A stretch of 42,600 nt of DNA from a candidate division FCPU426 bacterium (GTDB lineage Bacteria > Oederibacteriota > Muellerivitia > Muellerivitales > Muellerivitaceae): assembly GCA_023249615.1 (NCBI GenBank), contig JAHFCG010000006.1:1-42600 (forward strand), written 5' to 3'. The translations under genes and the position numbers were made by a program. Positions 8,418-16,298 of this stretch are shown in pieces (the stretch's first letter is position 1; each line of letters opens with the position of its first letter). A model generated the notes under the pieces. It was not told the DNA's origin and made no database searches. It saw nothing but the letters and a program-made list of their open reading frames with translations.

Positions 8418-9626
8418 ATGGCGATTGAAGATTTGATCAAGAAGGTCCACTCAACATTTTTGCACCAGTACGGAGGCGACCCCGGGAAAAAAGTCACCTT
8501 TGTAAGAGCCCCGAGCCGAATTACTCTCTTGGGCGGGGAATACACTGAAGCGGTGGACGGGTTCAGCCTGCTCGCGGCGGGAAATCACAATATTGTGGTC
8601 GGGGCCCAGCGCCGCGGCGACAAAATGGCCTTCATTCATTCCCTGAAATACGATGAAAAAATCAAGGTCGCCCTTTCCACCTTGAAGTTCGACCGTGCCG
8701 ACGGTTGGGCCAATTTTTCCAAGGGAGTTATTTATTTTTATGAACGGACGGGCCGCAAGATGGAAGGAATCCAGATGGTCGTGGGCGGGGATATGCCGGA
8801 AGGAGTAGGCCTTGGGATTTCAGCGGCTATTTCCATGGCCACGGGAATCGCCTGCAACAGCCTGGGGGACAACCCGTTGGACGGCGCCACGCTGGTCAAA
8901 CTTTGCCATAGGGTTGAAAGCCAGTTCTTCAATATTCGCGGGGATTATTTCTCCCCCTTCGCGATTTATTTCGGCAAAAAAGACAATCTGGTGGTGTTCG
9001 ATGCCCGGACTTTCAAGCCCGATTACGTCTCGTTTGACTCGAAAAACTATAAGCTGGTGGTGATCGACAGCGGGGTCCGCAAAAAGGAACGGGAGGAGGA
9101 ATTTCAAAAACGGCTTGAGCTTTTCGGACAACTTTTGAAGGAGATCCGAAAATTCGTTCCCCGGATCATTTCCCTCCGGGATGTTGACGTTGAGGCCTAT
9201 GAAACGGCGAGAAAAAACATGGATATTATCCTCCGCAAACGGCTGGATCATATCGTTTATGAGAACGCCCGGGTCAAAAAGGCTAAGGAAATTCTGGCAA
9301 AAGGGGATTATGCGGGCCTCGGAGAAATCATGAGCGAGTCGCACGATTCACTTGCGGACAAGTTAAAGGTTACCTGTCAGGAAGTGGATATTTTGACCAA
9401 AATCGTCCGCAAATATCCGGCTTGTTTGGGATCCCGCATGGCGGGTATCGGCTGGGGCGGATCAGTGGTTTGCCTGGTGAAGGCCGAGGAAGCGGAAACC
9501 TTCGTCAAACAGGTCCAGGGCGACTACAAACAACAGGTCAATATTTTCGCCCAGGCCTATATCAACGAACCGCAGGACGGCGCGAGGGAAGTGGAGTCGG
9601 CGGTTTCCGCCGCGGTGTTGGGTTAA
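8418..9626 (+). CDS. Galactokinase-like GHMP kinase, catalytic Asp absent
   Basis: This is a GHMP-superfamily protein of about 402 residues whose layout follows galactokinase: APSRITLLGGEYTE near residue 33, the phosphate loop PEGVGLGISAAIS, and the C-terminal GSRMAGIGWGG. Several sugar-kinase residues differ. The galactose-recognition GEHTD is replaced by GEYTE (residues 40-44). An ungapped comparison between the conserved Glu and the GKK motif puts Ser179 where galactokinases have the catalytic Asp (GIMDQ becomes DYFSP). GGGAGG lies just upstream of the ATG at 8418, 14 nt after cdsA. It may be an inactive or repurposed paralogue, and calling it galK would overstate the evidence. Confidence 0.8.
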   Translation: MAIEDLIKKVHSTFLHQYGGDPGKKVTFVRAPSRITLLGGEYTEAVDGFSLLAAGNHNIVVGAQRRGDKMAFIHSLKYDEKIKVALSTLKFDRADGWANFSKGVIYFYERTGRKMEGIQMVVGGDMPEGVGLGISAAISMATGIACNSLGDNPLDGATLVKLCHRVESQFFNIRGDYFSPFAIYFGKKDNLVVFDARTFKPDYVSFDSKNYKLVVIDSGVRKKEREEEFQKRLELFGQLLKEIRKFVPRIISLRDVDVEAYETARKNMDIILRKRLDHIVYENARVKKAKEILAKGDYAGLGEIMSESHDSLADKLKVTCQEVDILTKIVRKYPACLGSRMAGIGWGGSVVCLVKAEEAETFVKQVQGDYKQQVNIFAQAYINEPQDGAREVESAVSAAVLG

Positions 9627-9686
9627 TAAAATCCACCGCCCGTAACGCCTCAAAAACGCTTTAAAAAGAGTTAAAATCGCTTTAAA

Positions 9687-9744
9687 CCAACTCGGTTGGA
9701 ACCAAAATCATTTTTCTAGACGGGTTTCTTTTTAACTTTATAAT
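9687..9744 (+). promoter_or_regulatory. Putative promoter of TPR-barrel gene
   Basis: A consensus TATAAT lies at 9739-9744, with only a weak -35 near 9716-9721. A small hairpin, CCAAC-TCG-GTTGG, occupies 9687-9699 just upstream, followed by a T-rich run that could end the preceding transcript. Two CGCTTTAAA copies (9657 and 9678) sit 21 bp apart. Confidence 0.4.
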
Positions 9745-9806
9745 GTCTGTTGCTTCGGGATAAAACGTTCCTTTTTTTCATTTACAACCCATTTTTGGAG
9801 GCGGCA

Positions 9807-11291
9807 ATGCGCGGTTTGAAACGTATCCTCGGCTTTCTTTTGGTTGTTTTAAGTCTCTCAATTTCATACACGAAAGCCCAGGCCGCCACGGCCGAACAAT
9901 ATTTGGCCGCCGGCAACCAAATGTACGCCGCGAAAAATTACGCCCAAGCCATCCAGTACCTCAATGCCGCGATAAAATTAAACCCGGGCAATGCCTCGGC
10001 TTACCAGTTGACGGGAAATTGTTATTTTGCCCTTGGAAACAAAAAATACGCCCTGGCTTATTACCAGAGGGCATCCGCGATGCAGCCCGCGAATGCCCAA
10101 CTTGCCCAGTTCGTCCAAAACCTTGCAGCCCAGGTAAACACCGCGCCGGCGGCTCCCGGAATGGGATTGGCCGCCGCGAATCCTTTAAGCCAGGGTGCCG
10201 CCCTATTCCAGCAAAAACAGTACGAGGCGTCCCTTCCTTATTTCCGCCAGGCCATTCAGCAGAATCCTAACGATTACCGCGGTTATTATTATTCCGGCTA
10301 CGCTTATTACATGACCCGAAACGCGAAGCTCGCGGCCTTTTATTTTGGGGTCGCGAACGCGAAACAACCCAACGCTTCCATCAAGGCCTATGCTGACCGC
10401 ATCAAGGGCGGGCTCCCATCGGAAGAACAGCAATGGGTGGATGACCAAGTTTCCAAGTATACCCAGGGCGCCGTGGGCGTCGCTTCGGGAAGCGGAAAAA
10501 AGAGTGATATCGCGTTCGGGTTTCATATCAGGGCCGGCGGGGAATATATCCTCGCGGATCCAGCCCAAATCACTGATAAGGTTACCGCGGCGGGAAGCGT
10601 TTCCCTCGCCGGTTTGACACCGAATATTATTCCATTCCCGGAGCTGGAACCATTTATTCAAATTGGAAATGCCTTTGAAATTAACCTGGCTTTCGGTTAT
10701 TTCCCCGTTGGTAATTTGTCCTACACCACGTTTGATTACAGCAGGCCAAGCCCCAACGCCCTTACGCCGGGTTCGCCGAACGCGGATGTCTGGAGCTACA
10801 CCTATAACACCAACATCATCACGGCCGACTTGGGCGTGAAAGTTCTCTTCGGCGACGATAAGACAAAGGGTTATTTGGGATTAAGCGGTGGTATTTCCCC
10901 CATCAGCATGACCTTCACAAAACTTACCCGCGACAACGCCAATACGACCTCGTTCGGCACGGACGACAGCTCGGGAACCTACTCCACCATGGCGATTAAC
11001 GGACAGGCCATGCTGGGAATCGATCTTTCGCTTGGAAAGGGAATCGCCCTTGGGCCGTACGTGGGCTTCCGCTATTTGAACGCCACGAATTTCCAAAAAG
11101 CCGGACAAACCCTGGTGGTGGATACCCAAAACGCGACGACATTGAAACCTACCGGAGCGGTTGGACTTCAAAATGTGGGTGTTACCGCTATTCCGGGGTC
11201 CGCGAATATTCCCCTGGGCGACACGGTCGCTCCTCTGACGCTTGATTTCAGCGGGATCATCGGCGGAATCGACCTCACCTTCTCATTCTAA
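9807..11291 (+). CDS. Exported TPR protein with outer-membrane barrel domain
   Basis: The protein has about 494 residues from the ATG at 9807, with GGAGG 5 nt upstream. It begins with a signal peptide cleaved near AQAATA. Residues about 30-200 hold tetratricopeptide repeats (for example YAQAIQYLNAAIKLNPGN and ASLPYFRQAIQQNPNDYRG), with a low-complexity Ala/Pro break between two blocks. From about residue 220 onward, alternating polar and hydrophobic strands rich in Gly, Tyr and Thr end in GGIDLTFSF; the terminal Phe is typical of a BAM-recognised barrel. The TPR part would face the periplasm. The ligand and role are unknown, and I recognise no named family. Confidence 0.75.
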   Translation: MRGLKRILGFLLVVLSLSISYTKAQAATAEQYLAAGNQMYAAKNYAQAIQYLNAAIKLNPGNASAYQLTGNCYFALGNKKYALAYYQRASAMQPANAQLAQFVQNLAAQVNTAPAAPGMGLAAANPLSQGAALFQQKQYEASLPYFRQAIQQNPNDYRGYYYSGYAYYMTRNAKLAAFYFGVANAKQPNASIKAYADRIKGGLPSEEQQWVDDQVSKYTQGAVGVASGSGKKSDIAFGFHIRAGGEYILADPAQITDKVTAAGSVSLAGLTPNIIPFPELEPFIQIGNAFEINLAFGYFPVGNLSYTTFDYSRPSPNALTPGSPNADVWSYTYNTNIITADLGVKVLFGDDKTKGYLGLSGGISPISMTFTKLTRDNANTTSFGTDDSSGTYSTMAINGQAMLGIDLSLGKGIALGPYVGFRYLNATNFQKAGQTLVVDTQNATTLKPTGAVGLQNVGVTAIPGSANIPLGDTVAPLTLDFSGIIGGIDLTFSF

Positions 11292-11319
11292 AAGTTCACC
11301 TAAATTTAATGTTCTTGAA

Positions 11320-11345
11320 ACGGGCCTGTTATCGGCCCGTTTTTT
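11320..11345 (+). terminator. Rho-independent terminator
   Basis: ACGGGCC (11320-11326) and GGCCCGT (11334-11340) form a perfect 7-bp stem followed by a run of six T. It ends the TPR-barrel transcript just before the next barrel gene. Confidence 0.85.
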
Positions 11346-11361
11346 GTTTCAGGCGGTTTTA

Positions 11362-12486
11362 ATGAAATTCCCAAAAAAGTTTATCGCGGTGGTCCTTGTC
11401 CTGGTGTCGGTTGTTTCCGGCGCCTTCGCGGGGGATTTCCTTCCCCTTGAATCGGGCCAAATCATCTGGCGAAATGATTTTAATTTTTACAGTGATAATA
11501 CGGAATTTTTCGAGCCCTTCCGCCTCCGTGAAACCATTCTAGGCCAACAGGTTAAGACCTTTCTGATGGCGAAAACGGGGGGGCGCACGGCGGTCAGGAT
11601 CGGTTTGTTCGCGGATCATCGCGCGGCCCGTGACACCGAAACCCGGGTTCAACCCATATTTTCTTTTATCCATCAGGCCGGGCAGCTTGAAAACGTCATG
11701 GGAGCCCTCCTGCCGGTTCGACGTCATGGTTTGATTGAGCCAATGCAAGTGACCACCCTGGAATTGACGCGGCCGGTGGAGTACGGAACCCAATTAATTC
11801 TTGAAAATGGTTCCTTAAGCGCGGACGCGTTTCTTAATTGGCAGAATTTACTGGCTCCGGGCAGCCGGGAAACCTTTGATTATGGGGGTTCCGCCCGGTT
11901 ATTGCTTTTTGAGGGGATATCCCTGGGCGTCCAGGCCCACGGATACCATGTGGGCGGTGTAACTTATTACTTTCCGGGAATCATTCGGAATAATATCGCG
12001 GGTGGGGTCGGGCTGGTGCTGGAATCCAGGTTTCCCCTGTTGGGTTCAAGCTCCTTGGAAGCCTACGGAATGGGAAGCAGTGATTCCAACCGTCCTGGGT
12101 ATCCCGGCCCCGGGGCGGGACAGGGAATTTACTTTAAGGAAACATTTTCGCCGATTAAAGATTGGAAAATCTTCGGGATCGCCTGGCGGGGATGGGATTT
12201 TATGTCGGAGGAAGGGGACCCGAATTACAATTCCATTGGTTACGACGGGGTTTATTACAAGTCCGACCGAAATTACGAGGAAATTGGAATTGGTTATTCC
12301 GCTTCCGTTGATCCTGGGGTTGTTTTTGATTTTGAGCTTCGATCCCACTGGGTTGAGGATGCCTGGGCCCATTCCTTAAGAATAACGGCGACGGTCCCGT
12401 TTGACATCGAAATTAAAAACATCCATCAAGCTCCAAGACGCCGAGACTCCAAGAAAGAATTAAACAAGGGTGATGATGACCAATGA
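11362..12486 (+). CDS. Predicted outer-membrane beta-barrel protein
   Basis: The protein has 374 residues from the ATG at 11362; earlier in-frame starts run through the terminator and are excluded. The signal peptide (MKFPKK plus hydrophobic core) is cleaved after GAFA. The rest shows alternating amphipathic strands with many Gly, Tyr and Trp residues, ending in a strand near SLRITATVPFDIEIKNI. The final 18-19 residues (RRRDSKKELNKGDDDQ) are unlike a barrel end and are encoded by the left arm of the inverted repeat at 12431-12536. The natural end was probably just before this. No family is recognised, and the SD (AGGCGG) is weak. Confidence 0.65.
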   Translation: MKFPKKFIAVVLVLVSVVSGAFAGDFLPLESGQIIWRNDFNFYSDNTEFFEPFRLRETILGQQVKTFLMAKTGGRTAVRIGLFADHRAARDTETRVQPIFSFIHQAGQLENVMGALLPVRRHGLIEPMQVTTLELTRPVEYGTQLILENGSLSADAFLNWQNLLAPGSRETFDYGGSARLLLFEGISLGVQAHGYHVGGVTYYFPGIIRNNIAGGVGLVLESRFPLLGSSSLEAYGMGSSDSNRPGYPGPGAGQGIYFKETFSPIKDWKIFGIAWRGWDFMSEEGDPNYNSIGYDGVYYKSDRNYEEIGIGYSASVDPGVVFDFELRSHWVEDAWAHSLRITATVPFDIEIKNIHQAPRRRDSKKELNKGDDDQ

Positions 12487-12586
12487 AGACAAATGATTTT
12501 GGGTTTAATCAAGTATTATTTAACACTTGGCGTCTCGTTTACGCCCTCAGCCAACGGCTGACGGGTGGAGACTTGGCGCTGGATTT
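12431..12586. repeat. Family A inverted repeat with family C core
   Basis: Arms of the type CAAGACGCCGAG (12434-12445) and CTTGGCGTCTCG (12525-12536) are imperfect reverse complements. A TCAGCC-AAC-GGCTGA palindrome follows at 12547-12561. A further arm-like stretch, GGAGACTTGGCGCTGG (about 12567-12582), is almost the reverse complement of the lone arm at 25394-25409. The element covers the end of the barrel gene and the region upstream of mtaB. Confidence 0.65.
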
Positions 12587-12598
12587 GGTTTGGGTTTT

Positions 12599-13999
12599 AT
12601 GAGTCAGGCCAAAATCGCCTTTACTACGCTTGGGTGCCGGGTCAACCAATACGATACTCAGGCCATGAAGGAACAGATGGAAAAGGTCCCGCTGGTTTCG
12701 GTGAAGTTTGAAGAAGAAGCGGATATCTATGTCATTAATACCTGTACCGTCACAGCTGCCGCCGACACGGAGGGCCGGCAATTGGTCAGGCGGGCGAAGG
12801 CTAAAAATCCCGATTCATTTGTGGTGGTGACGGGGTGTCTTGCCCAGGATCGGCCGGAAGAAATTGCCGCTCTTTACGGGGTGGATTTGGTTGTCGGAAA
12901 CAACGAAAAATCGAATCTTTTATCCCTAATTGAAAAAGCCCTTCGGAAACATCCTGTAGGGGCGGCCCCCCGTGGCCGCCTAGGGCAGGCACAGGGGCCT
13001 GCCCCTACGGGTTTGGAATTCCGGTCCCCATTTTCCATTTTCCATTCACCAACTTCTCCCTGGGGCGGGGGCATTTCCCGTTTTGACGGCCACCAAAGAG
13101 CTACGATAAAAGTTCAGGACGGTTGCAACTTTGGCTGCTCCTTCTGCCTGATCCCGCGGGTCCGAGGGGAAATGGTTTCCAGGCCGGGATTGGAAATTGT
13201 TGAGGAAGGGAAAAGATTGGCTCAAAACGGGGTGAAAGAATTAGTGTTGGCGGGGATCCAGCTTTCCTCCTACGGCAGGGACTGGGGACTAAAAGCCTAC
13301 GAGCCCAGGTTGGCGCCGGTCATTGAAAAGCTTCTGGGGATTACCGGCATTCAAAGAGTGCGTTTATCTTCCTACGCCGTGGTTGATTTTGAGGACGCTC
13401 TTTTGCCTTTGTGGAAATCCCAAACAGGTCTTTGCGCTCATTTGCATCTGCCGTTGCAAAGCGGCGACGCCGAAATTTTAAAAGCCATGAAACGTCCCTA
13501 CACCCTGGAGCGTTACCGGGAAACCGTTTGGAAAATCAGGAATAGTGTCCCGGAAATGGGCCTCACTTCGGATGTGATCGCAGGATTCCCTGGCGAGTCT
13601 GATGAGGCTTTTAAAGGCACTTTGGACCGCATCAGGGAATTCGGGTTTGTGGATTTCCACCCTTTCCCTTATTCCGACCGGCCGGATACCCCGGGTGAAA
13701 AAATGAACCCGAAGGTTGATTCCTCCGTTATCCGCAAGCGCATGCAACGGCTTTTGGGATTAAAGAAGGATTGTTTGACCGCCTCAGCGCGCCGGGCGGA
13801 AGGCCGGACTTTCAGGGTTATTGTTGAAAAACACAACCAGGAATACCAGGCGGGTCTAACTGATTGGGGCTTGAGGATACTTTTCCCTCAAAAAGAGGGG
13901 TGGCTTGGGAAAGAAGCGTGGGTGAAGGTTGTTGGCCAGCGGGAATCCGCAGCCCTCGGGGAGTGGGTGGGAAAGCCAGGTTTGGTAGCGCAACCGTAG
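12599..13999 (+). CDS. mtaB: tRNA t6A37 methylthiotransferase, MtaB type
   Basis: This radical-SAM enzyme adds a methylthio group to t6A37 of tRNAs. The N-terminal MTTase domain has its three Cys at GCRVNQYD, NTCTVTAAAD and VTGCLAQD. The radical-SAM cluster is C176-x3-C180-x2-C183 in DGCNFGCSFC. A TRAM-like region follows residue 400. MtaB is favoured over MiaB by the GCRVNQYD and CTVT wording and a length of 467. The linker between the two domains (about residues 118-165) is unusually long because a family B palindrome (12956-13008) is translated in frame within it. The ATG at 12599 matches the family start; the SD is poor because repeat sequence lies just upstream. Confidence 0.92.
   Translation: MSQAKIAFTTLGCRVNQYDTQAMKEQMEKVPLVSVKFEEEADIYVINTCTVTAAADTEGRQLVRRAKAKNPDSFVVVTGCLAQDRPEEIAALYGVDLVVGNNEKSNLLSLIEKALRKHPVGAAPRGRLGQAQGPAPTGLEFRSPFSIFHSPTSPWGGGISRFDGHQRATIKVQDGCNFGCSFCLIPRVRGEMVSRPGLEIVEEGKRLAQNGVKELVLAGIQLSSYGRDWGLKAYEPRLAPVIEKLLGITGIQRVRLSSYAVVDFEDALLPLWKSQTGLCAHLHLPLQSGDAEILKAMKRPYTLERYRETVWKIRNSVPEMGLTSDVIAGFPGESDEAFKGTLDRIREFGFVDFHPFPYSDRPDTPGEKMNPKVDSSVIRKRMQRLLGLKKDCLTASARRAEGRTFRVIVEKHNQEYQAGLTDWGLRILFPQKEGWLGKEAWVKVVGQRESAALGEWVGKPGLVAQP
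12956..13008. repeat. Family B double hairpin inside mtaB
   Basis: The ends GTAGGGGC (12956-12963) and GCCCCTAC (13001-13008) are complementary. Between them are two hairpins: GGCGGCC/GGCCGCC (12961-12967 with 12974-12980) and GGGCAGGC/GCCTGCCC (12983-12990 with 12997-13004). It is translated in frame without a stop. The same ends occur in the intergenic copies at 14003, 18423 and 25494. Confidence 0.85.
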
Positions 14000-14002
14000 C
14001 TT

Positions 14003-14030
14003 GTAGGGGCGAGGCATGCCTCGCCCCTAC
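14003..14030. repeat. Family B perfect 28-nt palindrome
   Basis: The two 14-nt halves, GTAGGGGCGAGGCA and TGCCTCGCCCCTAC, are exact reverse complements. It starts 3 nt after the mtaB stop codon and is followed by AAACCTTTTTTC, so it could also act as the mtaB terminator. Confidence 0.9.
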
Positions 14031-14056
14031 GAAACCTTTTTTCTAGGCGGAACGAT

Positions 14057-14686
14057 TTGAACGGTTCAAAACCCAATTCACCCCTTTCTTTTTTTGACCG
14101 CTTGTTTCTTTGGTTTTTCTACTTTGTCCGATCACTCCGTTTTGATCTTCCCGAAAACCAGGTGGGGTGGCGGTCCCGGCAAAACCAGGAACTGCGTTTC
14201 CAGACCCTGACGCAAATCGGGGATCTGGAAGGGAAAAGAATTTTGGACCTGGGATGCGGGCTTGGTTGTTTTTATGGTTTTTTAAAAGGAAAGGGTTGGA
14301 AAGGCGATTACAACGGAATTGATATTCTCGGGATGATGGTTAAAAAGGCGAAAAAAAGATTTCCGGGGACTCTTTTTGAACAACGCGACATCCTTAAAGA
14401 TCCCCTGGCCGAAAAATGGGATTACGTTCTTATCAACGGGGTTTTCAATCACAAGGTGAGGGACAATTGGGGCTGGATGGAGGTTATGGTCCCCCAGGCT
14501 TTTGCCGCTTCCGGAATGGGGTTGGCCTTTAATCTCCTGAATGTCGAGGGGGGCTGGCTGGATTCAGAGCTTTTTTACGCCAATCCCCGGACGCTTGAGG
14601 AAAAGGTGAAGGTTTGGTCGAAAGGGAAGTATAAAATCATTAAAGGCTATCTGCCCGAGGACATCTCGGTTTTCATGTACCACTAA
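14057..14686 (+). CDS. Class I SAM-dependent methyltransferase
   Basis: The protein has about 209 residues from a TTG at 14057, with AGGCGG 6 nt upstream; no ATG lies early in the frame. The SAM-binding motif I, ILDLGCGLGCFYG, lies near residue 63, followed by the acidic end of strand 2 in YNGIDILG and motif IV near WDYVLINGVFNH. The N-terminus (FFDRLFLWFFYFVRS) is hydrophobic. The fold is clear, but the substrate is not. It lies downstream of mtaB, though a shared task cannot be shown. Confidence 0.8.
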   Translation: MNGSKPNSPLSFFDRLFLWFFYFVRSLRFDLPENQVGWRSRQNQELRFQTLTQIGDLEGKRILDLGCGLGCFYGFLKGKGWKGDYNGIDILGMMVKKAKKRFPGTLFEQRDILKDPLAEKWDYVLINGVFNHKVRDNWGWMEVMVPQAFAASGMGLAFNLLNVEGGWLDSELFYANPRTLEEKVKVWSKGKYKIIKGYLPEDISVFMYH

Positions 14687-14696
14687 TCAAGATTCT

Positions 14697-14797
14697 TTTA
14701 CCACGGAGTTAACAGAGTTACACAGAGTAAGGATCCACAAATGGTTATGCAAAATAAAGATTTACACTGTTAACTCTGTGTGACTCTGTGGTGAAAT
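14697..14797. repeat. Family A inverted repeat
   Basis: The left arm (ACCACGGAGTTAACAGAG type, from 14699) and right arm (CTCTGTGTGACTCTGTGGT type, to about 14797) pair over roughly 30 bp with few mismatches, around a 35-nt AT-rich spacer. It lies between convergent genes and could end transcription in both directions. Confidence 0.85.
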
Positions 14798-14804
14798 GAC
14801 GGTC

Positions 14805-15470
14805 TTAAAGGTTTAAACCCATTCCCAAATGGCCGTGGATCGCGGTATTGGGAACATCCGCGGTTCCTCCGGGCATGGGAACATCCCAGGTCCAGCCTGC
14901 CGTGAAGGCAACCTCCAAAATCGCGTAAAAGTTATCCGAGATAAAAATGTTTTTTCCTATGGCCGTGTGAAACCCAATTCCCGAAAAATAATAACCCTCA
15001 TTTAAAAGCCCGCCGTGTTCCGAATCCAAGGTCTGCCCCCGAACGGCGGCCTCGGGATGGGTCATGATGGGGCCCAGGTCCAAATGAAACAAAAAGCCGT
15101 GCCTTTTCCAGGCGTGGCCCAAAAGGATGTAATTGTAACCATGCGAAATCGCGAAGTCGGTGATTTCAGGAGGATTGTCCCTGAGGTAAAGCTTGTGGTG
15201 AAGATGCTCAAACTCCCAGGATTCCTCTCCGTTCCAAAGGCTTACCCGCCAGGCATAATAGGGGGCATGACCGGAAAACGGGTTGGTGTCGTAATGGGGA
15301 GAAAAGGTTAAATCGGGTTGGTTGGCCTGGCGGACAATCAGAAAAGAAGGAAGGTTATAGGCTGACCCCGTCATGAACTCCAGGGAAAGATTTTGGGCCA
15401 TGGAGGGGTTTGTAAATCCGGGGTTCAGAATTAAAAGGGCAAGGCCCAGCGTCCACCCGACTTTTTTCAT
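14805..15470 (-). CDS. Predicted outer-membrane protein, paralogue 1
   Basis: The protein has about 221 residues from the ATG at 15470, which has GGAG about 8 nt upstream; a GTG at 15479 is the alternative. A signal peptide is cleaved near SMAQ. The mature part has short beta-rich segments with Trp and Tyr, such as YYAWRVSLWNGEESWEFEH and GYNYILLGHAWKRHG. The next gene upstream encodes a clear paralogue of the same length and motif order, so this is a tandem duplication. It may be an eight- to ten-stranded barrel related in shape to lipid A-modifying or adhesion barrels. No named family is recognised. Confidence 0.65.
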   Translation of the reverse strand: MKKVGWTLGLALLILNPGFTNPSMAQNLSLEFMTGSAYNLPSFLIVRQANQPDLTFSPHYDTNPFSGHAPYYAWRVSLWNGEESWEFEHLHHKLYLRDNPPEITDFAISHGYNYILLGHAWKRHGFLFHLDLGPIMTHPEAAVRGQTLDSEHGGLLNEGYYFSGIGFHTAIGKNIFISDNFYAILEVAFTAGWTWDVPMPGGTADVPNTAIHGHLGMGLNL

Positions 15471-15486
15471 AAATCCCACTCCAAAT

Positions 15487-16149
15487 TTAAAAACTTAAAC
15501 CAGTTCCAATATGGCCGTGGAGGCCCAAGTTGGGTACATCGGCGTATCCATTGGCGACCGGCACCCACCAGGCCCAGCCGGCGATAAAAGCCGCTTCCAG
15601 GGAAATAAAACAATTTTGGGCGAAGTAAAGATTCTTGCTTAAGGAAGCCTCGACGCCCACCCCGGAAAAGTCGTACCCCGCGTCAAATAAACCCGTTCCG
15701 AGGTTCCGCAGTTTTTGACCCCGGACCGTGTTTTCGGGGTTTGAAACAATCGGACCGATTCCCAAATGGTAAATGAGACCGGCTTTTTTCCAAGCGTGCC
15801 CCAGAAAGAAATAGTTATACCCGAAATGAATGGCGAAAACCTGAATTTCAGGCGGGGGATTGGTCAGAAAAATCCTGTGGTGAACCTGCGAAATTTCCCA
15901 GGCTTCCTCCTTGTCCCAAAGACTGATCCGCCAGGAATAATAGGGGGTATAGGGACCGAAGGGCTTGGTGTCGTATTGGGCGTTAAATTGGAGGTTCGGG
16001 TAGCCTCCCTGTTTGACCAACAGGGGTGTCGGAAAGTTATAGGCGCTTCCCCCCATGAGCTCCAGAGTCAAATCTTCGGCCCTTGAAGAACCTATGAGTG
16101 GCATTAAGGCTAAAACAAGGGTAAAAAGAAAATAAACTGTTTTTTCCAA
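15487..16149 (-). CDS. Predicted outer-membrane protein, paralogue 2
   Basis: The protein has about 220 residues from a TTG at 16149, with AGGGAAA upstream. The signal peptide ends near SSRA. It aligns along its whole length with the following gene: LMGGSAYNFP, YYSWRISLWDKEEAWE, HFGYNYFFLGHAWKKAG, GPIVSNPENTVRGQ and the end HGHIGTGLSF. The terminal Phe and alternating strands suggest an outer-membrane barrel. A 16-nt gap to the paralogue points to one transcript. The function is unknown; the conserved His, Trp and Tyr residues may mark a ligand or catalytic site. Confidence 0.65.
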   Translation of the reverse strand: MEKTVYFLFTLVLALMPLIGSSRAEDLTLELMGGSAYNFPTPLLVKQGGYPNLQFNAQYDTKPFGPYTPYYSWRISLWDKEEAWEISQVHHRIFLTNPPPEIQVFAIHFGYNYFFLGHAWKKAGLIYHLGIGPIVSNPENTVRGQKLRNLGTGLFDAGYDFSGVGVEASLSKNLYFAQNCFISLEAAFIAGWAWWVPVANGYADVPNLGLHGHIGTGLSF

Positions 16150-16298
16150 AATGACGCTTTCCCTTTGGTTTTTGGAAACGGAAAAGAAGGAACATAAATA
16201 GTACCAGGTGTATATTAGAAGCAGGTCCGGGGTCTGACAAGAGTGAGAAGGATCCTGTGGGTTTCGGATTTAAACGCGTTATCCCGAACGAGGTGAAT

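Noticed and set aside
8418-9626. Plain annotation as galactokinase (galK)
   Set aside because: The catalytic Asp and galactose-binding residues are changed, so the enzymatic name is not supported.
9657-9686. Direct repeat CGCTTTAAA spaced by 21 bp as an operator
   Set aside because: The copies are short and AT-rich and may be chance; no regulator or second site was found.
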